Origin: Archivesica marissinica
Taxonomy: Eukaryota > Mollusca > Bivalvia > Venerida > Vesicomyidae
Direction: 5' to 3'
DNA length: 64,000 bases
Assembly: GCA_014843695.1 (NCBI GenBank)
Contig: CM026402.1
Coordinates: forward strand, 14,551,374-14,615,373
In this document: positions 25,001 through 37,000 of the stretch, piece after piece
Numbering within the stretch: the first letter of the stretch is position 1
Layout of the letters: each line of letters starts with the position of its first letter
Position numbers and translations under genes: made by a program
The notes under the pieces: model-generated
What the model was told of the DNA's origin: nothing
The model's database searches: none
The model's input: the letters and a program-made list of their open reading frames with translations, nothing else

Positions 25001-28000
25001 TCGTTTGACTCGGTGTCGTAGTGGACACACTTGGATTACACATTCTTATATTTTAAATGCAGAAGAACAACCCATATGTATTCCTTGTGATGAGATATTC
25101 ACAGTGAAGCACTTTTTGCTCCACTGTGCCGACCTCATCTTTACAAGGAATGCATACTTTAATACAAATAGTATACAAGAATTATTCGATTCAGTACTGC
25201 CAAGTACAATTTAGGTTTTTTAAAAGAAACTCACCTTATAAATAGATTATAATGCAACTTATTGTGATTATCGAGTATATATATTATTTAAAATGTAACC
25301 TTTTAACATAGATCACGTTTTTAAACAATTTTTATTTTTACAAATGTTTTCGACGCCACATGACCTTATTAGGTTGAGGCGTCGGTAAATAAGATATCGT
25401 CAAGATATCCATTAAATAAATAAATTCAAGTGATGAAGCTATCCAGCTGGCTTGCTGAACGTCAGTGGTTCTATCCGGGTTCCTGTTCGTGCCTGAAATA
25501 CTACTCGGAGGGGCAGCCGGGGTCTTCCTCCACCAATAATAATAGAGTGTTGCCATGTGACCTAAGTTGCTTGTGTGACTTTAAACTTCAGAAGAAACAA
25601 ATAACCCTTGGCATAGCAACCACTTTTATCCATAGCAGCCACGTTTATCCATAGCAACCACTTTTATCCATAGCAACCACTTTTATCCATTGCTCGTTAT
25701 ATATTTGATGTAACTTTAAGTGAATAGTAAATACTTGCTAGATGTAACTTTAAGAGAATGGTAAATACTTGCTGGATGTAACTGTAAGAGAATAGTAACT
25801 CCTTGCTTGATGTAACTTTAAGAGCATTGTAAATACTTGCTGGTTGTAACTTTAAGAGAATTGTAATACTTGCTGGATGTAACTGTAAGAGAATAGTAAC
25901 TCCTTGCTGGATGTAACTGTAAGAGAATAGTAACTCATTGCTGGATGTAACTTTAAGAGCATTGTAAATACTTGCTGGTTGTAACTTTAAGAGAATTGTA
26001 ATACTTGCTGGATGTAACTGTAAGAGAATAGTAATCCTTGCTGGATGTAACTGTAAGAGAATAGTAACTCATTGCTGGATGTAACTGTAGGAGAATAGTA
26101 ACTCCTTGCTGGATGTAACTGTAAGAGAATAGTAACTCATTGCTGGATGTAACTGTAAGAGAATGGTAAATCCTTGCTGGATGTAACTTTAAGAGAATTG
26201 TAAATACTTGCTGGATGTAACTGTAAGAGAATGGTAACTCCTTGTTGGATGTAACTGTAAGAGAATGGTAACTCCTTGCTGGATGTAACTGTAAGAGAAT
26301 AGTAACTCCTTGTTGGATGTAACTGTAAGAGAATGGTAAATCCTTGCTGGATGTAACTGTAAGAGAATGGTAAATCCTTGCTGGATGTAACTGTAAGAGA
26401 ATGATAAATCCTTGCTGGATGTAACTGTAAGAGAATGGTAAATCCTTGCTGGATGTAACTGTAAGAGAATGGTAAATCCTTGCTGGATGTAACTGTAAGA
26501 GAATGGTAAATCCTTGCTGGATGTAACTGTAAGAGAATAGTAACTCCTTGTTGGATGTATCTGAACAAGATTGTTGGAGGATAGTGCATAATACAGACCG
26601 AGACCCATTCCAGAATCTCCTCTGGTTCTTTTACGTGCACAATGTAAAGCACCGACACGAGACCTCTGGGTTAAAGTCCCAACTGAAAGACTGTTAATTT
26701 TATTAGGGTCAGACGGGGCATCGAATCTGCGATCCCTGGATTACCAGTCCAGCGTGTTAACCACTGGACTACAGATCCGTCTGTAAGAACATTAGTTTTG
26801 CACATTGTTTTACATTTGTTTTTCAGCCTTTTTTGGTGCAATGGTAAATTCGTTCATCCACGTGATAATGTACACATACTACTGCATTGCTGGCCTCGGA
26901 CCACAGTACCAAAAGTACCTGTGGTGGAAACGTTACTTGACAATTATACAACTGGTAGGTTCTGTCAAATACTTCAATATTGTTGATGCTATGTCAACCA
27001 TGCCAGCGTCAATCTTAGCCATGTGTCTGTGATGCCATGGAACAATACCTATGTGTAGAGTTACCACTGGAACCTATCCTCGGCGTAAATCCCACATATA
27101 ATGACCTGTATAAAATGTTAATTGCACTTGTCGTATATTATTATTTCTTTCAAAAAATCTGTTGTCGACAGTATTTGCTTCATCACGTGTCCTTGCTGCT
27201 CAATACAGCTATCACAACGGTGTCATGTCGGCACCCGTTTATGAGGAACTCAAGACTTCAGGGCACCTATGCATGTACTTGTTATTTTTTATTTATCCAC
27301 CATAACTTGTTGAATATCTTATTTTGATATAGTACATCATTGAATAAAAACACTTCTTGGTCTAATCAGAAATGGTATAGAAACTATTTTTCGGGTTAGG
27401 TGTAGATTTTTGCAATTCGGATAGCTACCTGAATTGCCCATACACCGTATCAGTTTCACGTGGCAGTTGCATCAGCCTACCGATACACTCAATGGAATGC
27501 TATTGATCCATGCTTCAGCGAAATTAGCCTAGAACTATATAAATATTTTAAATACGGATGTAACTGGACAAATACGCCGAGCATAGGTTCCACCACTCTA
27601 ATATTTAGCCAGACCATGTATAATATCTAGCTGTGATGTTTGGCCAGACCATGTATAATATCTAGCTGTGATGTTTGGCCAGATCATGTGTGTAATATCT
27701 AGCTGTGATGTTTGGCCAGATCATGATGTGTAATATTTAGCTGTGATGTTTGGCCAGATCATGCATGTAATATCTAGCTGTGATGTTTGGCCAGATCATG
27801 TGTACAATATCTAGCTGTGATGTTTGGCCAGATCATGTGTGTAATATCTAACTGTGATGTTTGGCCAGACCATGTATGTAATATCTAACTGTGATGTTTG
27901 GCCAGATCATGTGTGTAATATCTAGTAGTGATGTTTGGCCAGACCATGTGTGTAATATCTAGCTGTGATGTTTGGCCAGATCATGTGTATAATATCTAGC

Positions 28001-31000
28001 TGTGATGTTTGGCCAGATCATGTGTATAATATCTAGCTGTGATGTTTGGCCAGATCATGTGTGTAATATCTAGCTGTGATGTTTGGCCAGATCATGTGTA
28101 TAATATCTAGCTGTGATGTTTGGCCAGATCATGTGTATAATATCTAGCTGTGATGTTTGGCCAGATCATGTGTATAATATCTAGCTGTGATGTTTGGCCA
28201 GATCATGTGTGTAATATCTAGCTGTGATGTTTGGCCAGATCATGTGTATAATATCTAGCTGTGATGTTTGGCCAGATCATGTGTATAATATCTAGCTGTG
28301 ATGTTTGGCCAGATCATGTGTATAATATCTAGCTGTGATGTTTGGCCAGATCATGTGTGTAATATCTAGCTGTGATGTTTGGCCAGATCATGTATAATAT
28401 CTAGCTGTGATGTTTGGCCAGACATTGTTATATCTAGCTGTGATGTTGGCCAGACATGTGTTAATATCTAGCTGTGATGTTTGGCCAGACCATGTGTGTA
28501 ATATCTAGCTGTGATGTTTGGCCAGATCATGTGTGTAATATCTAGCTGTGATGTTTGGCCAGACCATGTGTGTAATATCTAGCTGATGTTTGGCCAGATC
28601 ATGTGTGTAATATCTAGCTGTGATGTTTGGCCAGATCATGTGTGTAATATCTAGCTGTGATGTTTGGCCAGATCATGTGTGTAATATCTAGCTGTGATGT
28701 TTGGCCAGATCATGTGTGTAATATCTAGCTGTGATGTTTGGCCAGATCATGTGTGTAATATCTAGCTGTGATGTTTGGCCAGATCATGTGTGTAATATCT
28801 AGCTGTGATGTTTGGCCAGATCATGTGTGTAATATCTAGCTGTGATGTTTGGCCAGATCATGTGTATAATATCTAGCTGTGATGTTTGGCCAGATCATGT
28901 GTATAATATCTAGCTGTGATGTTTGGCCAGATCATGTGTATAATATCTAGCTGTGATGTTTGGCCAGATCATGTGTGTAATATCTAGCTGTGATGTTTGG
29001 CCAGATCATGTGTATAATATCTAGCTGTGATGTTTGGCCAGATCATGTGTATAATATCTAGCTGTGATGTTTGGCCAGATCATGTGTATAATATCTAGCT
29101 GTGATGTTTGGCCAGATCATGTGTGTAATATCTAGCTGTGATGTTTGGCCAGATCATGTGTGTAATATCTAGTTGTGATGTTTGGCCAGATCATGTGTGT
29201 AATATCTAGGTGTGATGTTTGGCCAGATCTTGTGTATACTATCTAGGTGTGATGTTTGGCCAGATCATGTGTATAATATCTAACTGTGATGTTTGGCCAG
29301 ACCATGTATAATATCTAGGTGTGATGTTTAGCCAGACCATGTGTATAATATCTAGGTGTGATGTTTGGCCAGACCATGTATAATATTTAGCTGTGATGTT
29401 TGGCCAGATCATGTGTGTAATATCTAGCTGATGTTTGGCCAGATCTTGCGTATACTATCTAGCTGTGATGTTTGGCCAGATCATGTGTGTAATATCTAGT
29501 TGTGATGGTTGGACAGATCATGTGTGTAATATCTAGCTGATGTTTGGCCAGATCTTGTGTATACTATCTAGGTGTGATGTTTGGCCAGATCATGTGTATA
29601 ATATCTAGCTGTGATGTTTGGCCATATCATGTGTGTAATATCTAGCTGTGATGTTTGGCCATATCATGTGTGTAATATCTAGCTGTGATGTTTGGCCAGA
29701 TCATGTGTGTAATATCTAGCTGTGATGTTTGGCCAGACCATGTGTATAATATCTAGCTGTGATGTTTGGCTAGACCATGTATGTAATATCTAGCTGTGAT
29801 GTTTGGCCAGATCATGTGTATAATATCTAGCTGTGATGTTTGGCCAGACCATGTATAATATCTAGCTGATGTTTGGCCAGATCATGTGTATAATATCTAG
29901 CTATGATGTTTGGCCAGATCATGTGTATAATATCTAGCTATGATGTTTGGCCAGACCATGTGTGTAATATCTAGGTGTGATGTTTGGCCAGATCATGTGT
30001 GTAATATCTAACTGATGTTTGGCCAGATCATGTGTGTAATATCTAGCTGTGATGTTTGGCCAGATCATGTGTGTAATATCTAGCTGTGATGTTTGGCCAG
30101 ACCATGTGTATAATATCTAGCTGTGATGTTTGGCCAGATCATGTGTATAATATCTAGCTGTGATGTTTGGCCAGACCATGTGTATAATATCTAGGTGTGA
30201 TGTTTGGCCAGATCATGTGTGTAATATCAAACTGATGTTTGGCCAGACCATGTGTATAATATCTAGCTGTGATGTTTGGCCAGACCATGTGTATAATATC
30301 TAGGTGTGATGTTTGGCCAGATCTTGTGTATAATATCTAGCTGTGATGTTTGGCCAGATCATGTGTATAATATCTAGCTGATGTTTGGCCATATCATGCA
30401 TGTAATATCTAGCTGTGATGTTTGGCCAGACCATGTGTATAATATCTAGCTGTGATGTTTGGCCATATCATGTGTGTAATATCTAGCTGTGATGTTTGGC
30501 CATGTCATGTGTGTAATATCTAGCTGTGATGTTTGGCCATATCCTGTGTGTAATATCAAACTGATGTTTGGCCAGACCATGTGTGTAATATCAAACTGAT
30601 GTTTGGCCAGACCATGTATAATATCTAGCTGTGATGTTTGGCCAGATCATGTGTGTAATATCTAACTGATGTTTGGCCAGACCATGTATAATATCTAGCT
30701 GTGATGTTTGGCCAGACCATGTGTGTAATATCAAACTGATGTTTGGCCAGACCATGTGTGTAATATCTAGCTGTGATGTTTGGCCAGATCATGTATGTAA
30801 TATCTAGCTGTGATGTTTGGCCAGATCATGTGTGTAATATCTAGCTGTGATGTTTGGCCAGACCATGTGTGTAATATCTAGCTGTGATGTTTGGCCAGAT
30901 CATGTGTGTAATATCTAGCTGTGATGTTTGGCCAGATCATGTATGTAATATCTAGCTGTGATGTTTGGCCAGACCATGTGTGTAATATCTAGCTGTGATG

Positions 31001-34000
31001 TTTGGCCAGATCATGTATGTAATATCTAGCTGTGATGTTTGGCCAGATCATGTATGTAATATCTAGCTGTGATGTTTGGCCAGACCATGTATGTAATATC
31101 TAACTGTGATGTTTGGCTAGATCATGTATGTAATATCTAGGTGTGATGTTTGGCCAGATCATGTATGTAATATCTAGCTGTGATGTTTGGCCAGACCATG
31201 TGTGTAATATCTAGCTGTGATGTTTGGCCAGATCATGTATGTAATATCTAGCTGTGATGTTTGGCCAGATCATGTATGTAATATCTAGCTGTGATGTTTG
31301 GCCAGACCATGTATGTAATATCTAGCTGTGATGTTTGGCCAGACCATGTGTGTAATATCTAGCTGTGATGTTTGGCCAGACCATGTGTATAATATCTAGC
31401 TGTGATGTTTGGCCAGACCATGTGTGTAATATCTAGCTGTGATGTTTGGCCATGTCATGTGTGTAATATCTAGCTGTGATGTTTGGCCATATCTTGTGTG
31501 TAATATCAAACTGATGTTTGGCCAGACCATGTATAATATCTAGCTGTGATGTTTGGCCAGACCATGTGTGTAATATCTAGCTGTGATGTTTGGCCATATC
31601 ATGTGTGTAATATCTAGCTGTGATGTTTGGCCAGATCATGTGTGTAATATCTAGCTGTGATGTTTGGCCAGACCATGTGTATAATATCTAGCTGTGATGT
31701 TTGGCCATGTCATGTGTGTAATATCTAGCTGTGATGTTTGGCCATATCATGTGTGTAATATCAAACTGATGTTTGGCCAGACCATGTGTGTAATATCAAA
31801 CTGATGTTTGGCCAGACCATGTATAATATCTAGCTGTGATGTTTGGCCAGATCATGTGTGTAATATCTAACTGATGTTTGGCTAGACCATGTATAATATC
31901 TAGCTGTGATGTTTGGCCAGATCATGTATGTAATATCTAGCTGTGATGTTTGGCCAGACCATGTGTGTAATATCTAACTGATGTTTGGCCAGACCATGTG
32001 TGTAATATCTAGCTGTGATGTTTGGCCAGATCATGTATGTAATATCTAGCTGTGATGTTTGGCCAGATCATGTATGTAATATCTAGCTGTGATGTTTGGC
32101 CAGATCATGTGTGTAATATCTAGCTGTGATGTTTGGCCAGACCATGTGTGTAATATCTAGCTGTGATGTTTGGCCAGACCATGTGTGTAATATCTAGCTG
32201 TGATGTTTGGCCAGACCATGTATGTAATATCTAGCTGTGATGTTTGGCCAGACCATGTATGTAATATCTAGCTGTGATACTTGGCCAGACCATGTGTGTA
32301 ATATCAAACTGATGTTTGGCCAGACCATGTGTGTAATATCAAACTGATGTTTGGCCAGACCATGTATAATATCTAGCTGTGATGTTTGGCCAGATCTTGT
32401 GTGTAATATCTAACTGATGTTTGGCCAGACCATGTGTGTAATATCAAACTGATGTTTGGCCAGACCATGTGTGTAATATCTAGCTGTGATGTTTGGCCAG
32501 ATCATGTATGTAATATCTAGGTGTGATGTTTGGCCAGATCATGTGTGTAATATCAAACTGATGTTTGGCCAGACCATGTGTGTAATATCTAGCTGTGATG
32601 TTTGGCCAGATCATGTATGTAATATCTAGGTGTGATGTTTGGCCAGACCATGTGTGTAATATCTAGTTGTGATGTTTGGCCAGACCATGTGTGTAATATC
32701 TAGCTGTGATGTTTGGCCAGACCATGTGTGTAATATCTAACTGATGTTTGGCCAGACCATGTGTGTAATATCTAGCTGTGATGTTTGGCCAGATCATGTA
32801 TGTAATATCTAGGTGTGATGTTTGGCCAGATCATGTGTGTAATATCAAACTGATGTTTGGCCAGACCATGTGTGTAATATCTAGCTGTGATGTTTGGCCA
32901 GATCATGTATGTAATATCTAGCTGTGATGTTTGGCCAGACCATGTGTGTAATATCTAGTAGTGATGTTTGGCCAGACCATGTGTGTAATATCTAGCTGTG
33001 ATGTTTGGCCAGACCATGTGTGTAATATCTAGCTGTGATGTTTGGCTAGATCATGTATGTAATATCTAGCTGTGATGTTTGGCCAGATCATGTATGTAAT
33101 ATCTAGCTGTGATGTTTGGCCAGACCATGTGTGTAATATCTAGCTGTGATGTTTGGCCAGATCATGTATGTAATATCTAGCTGTGATGTTTGGCCAGATC
33201 ATGTATGTAATATCTATCTGTGATGTTTGGCCAGACCATGTATGTAATATCTAACTGTGATGTTTGGCTAGATCATGTATGTAATATCTAGGTGTGATGT
33301 TTGGCCAGATCATGTATGTAATATCTAGCTGTGATGTTTGGCCAGACCATGTATGTAATATCTAGCTGTGATGTTTGGCCAGATCATGTATGTAATATCT
33401 AGCTGTGATGTTTGGCCAGACCATGTGTGTAATATCTAGCTGTGATGTTTGGCCAGATCATGTATGTAATATCTAGCTGTGATGTTTGGCCAGATCATGT
33501 ATGTAATATCTAACTGTGATGTTTGGCCAGACCATGTATGTAATATCTAACTGTGATGTTTGGCTAGATCATGTATGTAATATCTAGGTGTGATGTTTGG
33601 CCAGATCATGTATGTAATATCTAGGTGTGATGTTTGGCCAGACCATGTGTGTAATATCTAGCTGTGATGTTTGGCCAGATCATGTATAATATCTAGGTGT
33701 GATGTTTGGCCAGACCATGTATAATATCTAGGTGTGATGTTTAGCCAGACCATGTGTATAATATCTAGGTGTGATGTTTGGCCAGACCATGTATAATATT
33801 TAGCTGTGATGTTTGGCCAGATCATGTGTGTAATATCTAGCTGATGTTTGGCCAGATCTTGCGTATACTATCTAGGTGTGATGTTTGGCCAGACCATGTG
33901 TATAATATCTAGCTGTGATGTTTGGCTAGACCATGTGTATAATATCTAGCTGTGATGTTTGGCCAGATCATGTGTTAATATCTAGCTGTGATGTTTGGCC

Positions 34001-37000
34001 AGACCATGTGTGTAATATCTAGCTGTATGTTTGGCCAGACCATGTGTTAATATCTAGCTGTGATGTTGGCAGACCATGTGTTAATATCTAGCTGTGATGT
34101 TTGGCTAGACCATGTGTATAATATCTAGCTGTGATGCTTGGCTAGACAATGTGTATAATATCTAGCTGATGTTTGGCCAGATCTTGCGTATACTATCTAG
34201 GTGTGATGTTTGGCCAGACCATGTGTATAATATCTAGCTGTGATGCTTGGCTAGACCATGTGTATAATATCTAGCTGTGATGTTTGGCCAGATCATGTGT
34301 ATAATATCTAGCTGTGATGTTTGGCTAGACCATGTGTGTAATATCTAGCTGTGATGCTTGGCTAGACCATGTGTATAATATCTAGCTGTGATGCTTGGCT
34401 AGACCATGTGTATAATATCTAGCTGTGATGTTTGGCTAGACCATGTGTATAATATCTAGCTGTGATGCTTGGCTAGACAATGTGTATAATATCTAGCTGT
34501 GATGTTTGGCTAGACCATGTGTGTAATATCTAGCTGTGATGCTTGGCTAGACCATGTGTATAATATCTAGCTGTGATGTTTGGCTAGACCATGTGTATAA
34601 TATCTAGCTGTGATGTTTGGCTAGACCATGTGTATAATATCTAGCTGTGATGTTTGGCTAGACCATGTGTATAATATCTAGCTGTGATGTTTGGCTAGAC
34701 CATGCATGTAATATCTAGCTGTGATGTTTGGCTAGAGGTGTAATAACCTACGGTATTGGTGTAACAAATCAAAAAGACAACTTGTATTTATAATACAATA
34801 TTGAATGTTCTTTGTCTGCATTTCATCGTCATATGAAAGGTCGCTTGTTTAATTAGGTGTAAAAAAAACTTGACATTTCATACCTTGATGAAACTCAGAA
34901 AAAGAACATCCAATTGTTAAATATTGACCTGTGTATATAACAATATTGACTTGTGTATATAGCAATATTGACCTGTGTATATAACAATATTGACCTGTGT
35001 ATATAACAATATTGACCTGTGTATATAACAATATTGACCCGTGTATATAACAATATTGACCCGTGTATATAACAATATTGACCCGTGTATATAACAATAT
35101 TGACCCGTGTATATAACAATATTGACCCGTGTATATGTCACGGCTTGCTCAGTCGGTGAACGATTGTTCTGGCCACAGCCAGATTGTACGTGGCAAACTA
35201 TTTGTTTTGGTTGTGGACGTGGGTCCTTTCGGATCAGCAGTGCACTGAAAACAGTACAATATCAAAGATATATATATTTATTCGTGGTTGCACCGAACTA
35301 CACAAAATATGCAACCTGTAACCATAACATGGTGATGGCGAATGCCACGACTTAATGAAAACAATAACAATGCCTATGATGGTGAAACAATGTACACAGT
35401 CAAGTATATTCCTTTAAAATACAAACAAACTCTCAACTCGTTCAAATACGTCATTAGGGTGTAATAAATTACCAAAATACTAATATAACTAACCTGAAAA
35501 CAGTACAATATCAAAGATATATATATTTATTCGTGGTTGCACCTAACTACACAAAATATGCAACCTGTAACCATAACATGGTGATGGCGAATGCAACGAA
35601 GCATTGCATTAGTCTATAACATTTTGTGTAGTAGAATACGGATCACGGGTTAGTTAGAGATTAATATAATGTATAACGGGACATGGGCAGAGTATAGGTC
35701 AGGTGGATAATTATGTGTTTGGTGTAACTGGACAATACTTTCGAAGTTTCTAGATTATTTCCCTTGACTATCAATACTTGCATTAAAGGGTGGTTAAGTA
35801 AATGAAAAACCAACACGCCTGATAACTTTATTTTATTTATTATATACTAAAGTCTTGTACTCGTTTATTGTCAAATCAACACATATAATCAACCCTACGA
35901 CATATATAACAATATTGACCCGTGTATATAACAATATTGATCTGTGTATATAACAATATTGACCCGTGTATATAACAATATTGACCTGTGTATTTACAAT
36001 TACAAGCTTGCCGGTTCAACGTTTTAAAATTAGCATCTCAATTCCCTGTACATAATGTTCAGAAATAATAGTACAAAAATAGATAACGTCATTTGGAAGA
36101 AAACATGTTGTAGAATCAAATTTCACACTCGATAAAAATCTATATGAAATAACTGTTAACATAATACACATTTATGTTTGGCTTGGCACCAGTATTTTCC
36201 AAAACAAAAAGTATGGAAGCTACGGAAAATGACAAAGCTCAACTTTGTGAGGTGTGTGGGCTACATCACTCTATGCTACCTGATACAACACCGTGAACAA
36301 TTGATACAAAACCATGAAAGTTGATCTTCGGCTATATAACGTGGAGCAATATTGTTTAGCCATGTCCCATCATTTGTCTGTGCATGAAAGTTGATCTTCG
36401 GCTGTATAACGTGGAGCAATATTGTTTAGCCATGTCCCGTCATTTGTCTGTGCATGAAAGTTTATCTTTGGGTATATAACATGGAGCAATATTGTTTAGC
36501 CATATCCCTTCATTTATTTGTCTGTGCATTTGTGTGTCCATACAGAGTACTAACTTTAAAATGGAGGGATGGATATTTAGTAATATTACATAGCTTCTCA
36601 ACAATGCAACCCGTGTTCGATCCTCGGACGGGAAGTAGGCTATGTGATGGTACCGTGGTCACAAGATAGGACAGGAGTGGATTTTTTCTGGGTACTCCGG
36701 TTTCCTCCCACACGAATGACCACATTTACGCTTTCATCCGTGCCAACGAGAGTGATTAATATAAGTTGTTAAAACTTGCTTAGCAATCAATAATAATAAA
36801 TAAAGTTTAAGCTTAAATATTTGATAGATAGTGACTTTTGTCCAACACTTGGTAGCTCCGGAGTTGCTGCCCTTTAGGTGCTGAAAAATGCCTGTGCAGG
36901 CCATTACCTTCAAATTGATTAGATGGAAGTTTCTTCTATTTGCTGCAAATATGTATTGGCATATTGACTTTCTCTTGTGACCTATTTTGTTGATACTCAA

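Larger units (their letters stand above)
18948..25424 (+). mobile_element. Full-length I-type non-LTR retrotransposon (about 6.5 kb)
   Basis: TTCAAGTGATGAA is present at both ends (18935-18947 and 25425-25437), a perfect 13-bp target duplication inside a SINE. The order is a 1.4-kb 5' UTR, ORF1 with zinc knuckles, ORF2 with endonuclease, reverse transcriptase and RNase H, and a short 3' UTR. The 3' UTR has a GACGCC...GGCGTC hairpin and a TAAATAAATAAA terminus instead of poly(A). An RNase H domain plus a simple-repeat 3' end is typical of the I clade group. It sits in elongase intron 4, on the sense strand. Three frameshifts and one stop make it inactive as read. Confidence 0.85.

Noticed and set aside
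27601..34737. Possible CRISPR-like array
   Set aside because: Units are contiguous with no unique spacers, and the sequence is clearly eukaryotic and intronic.
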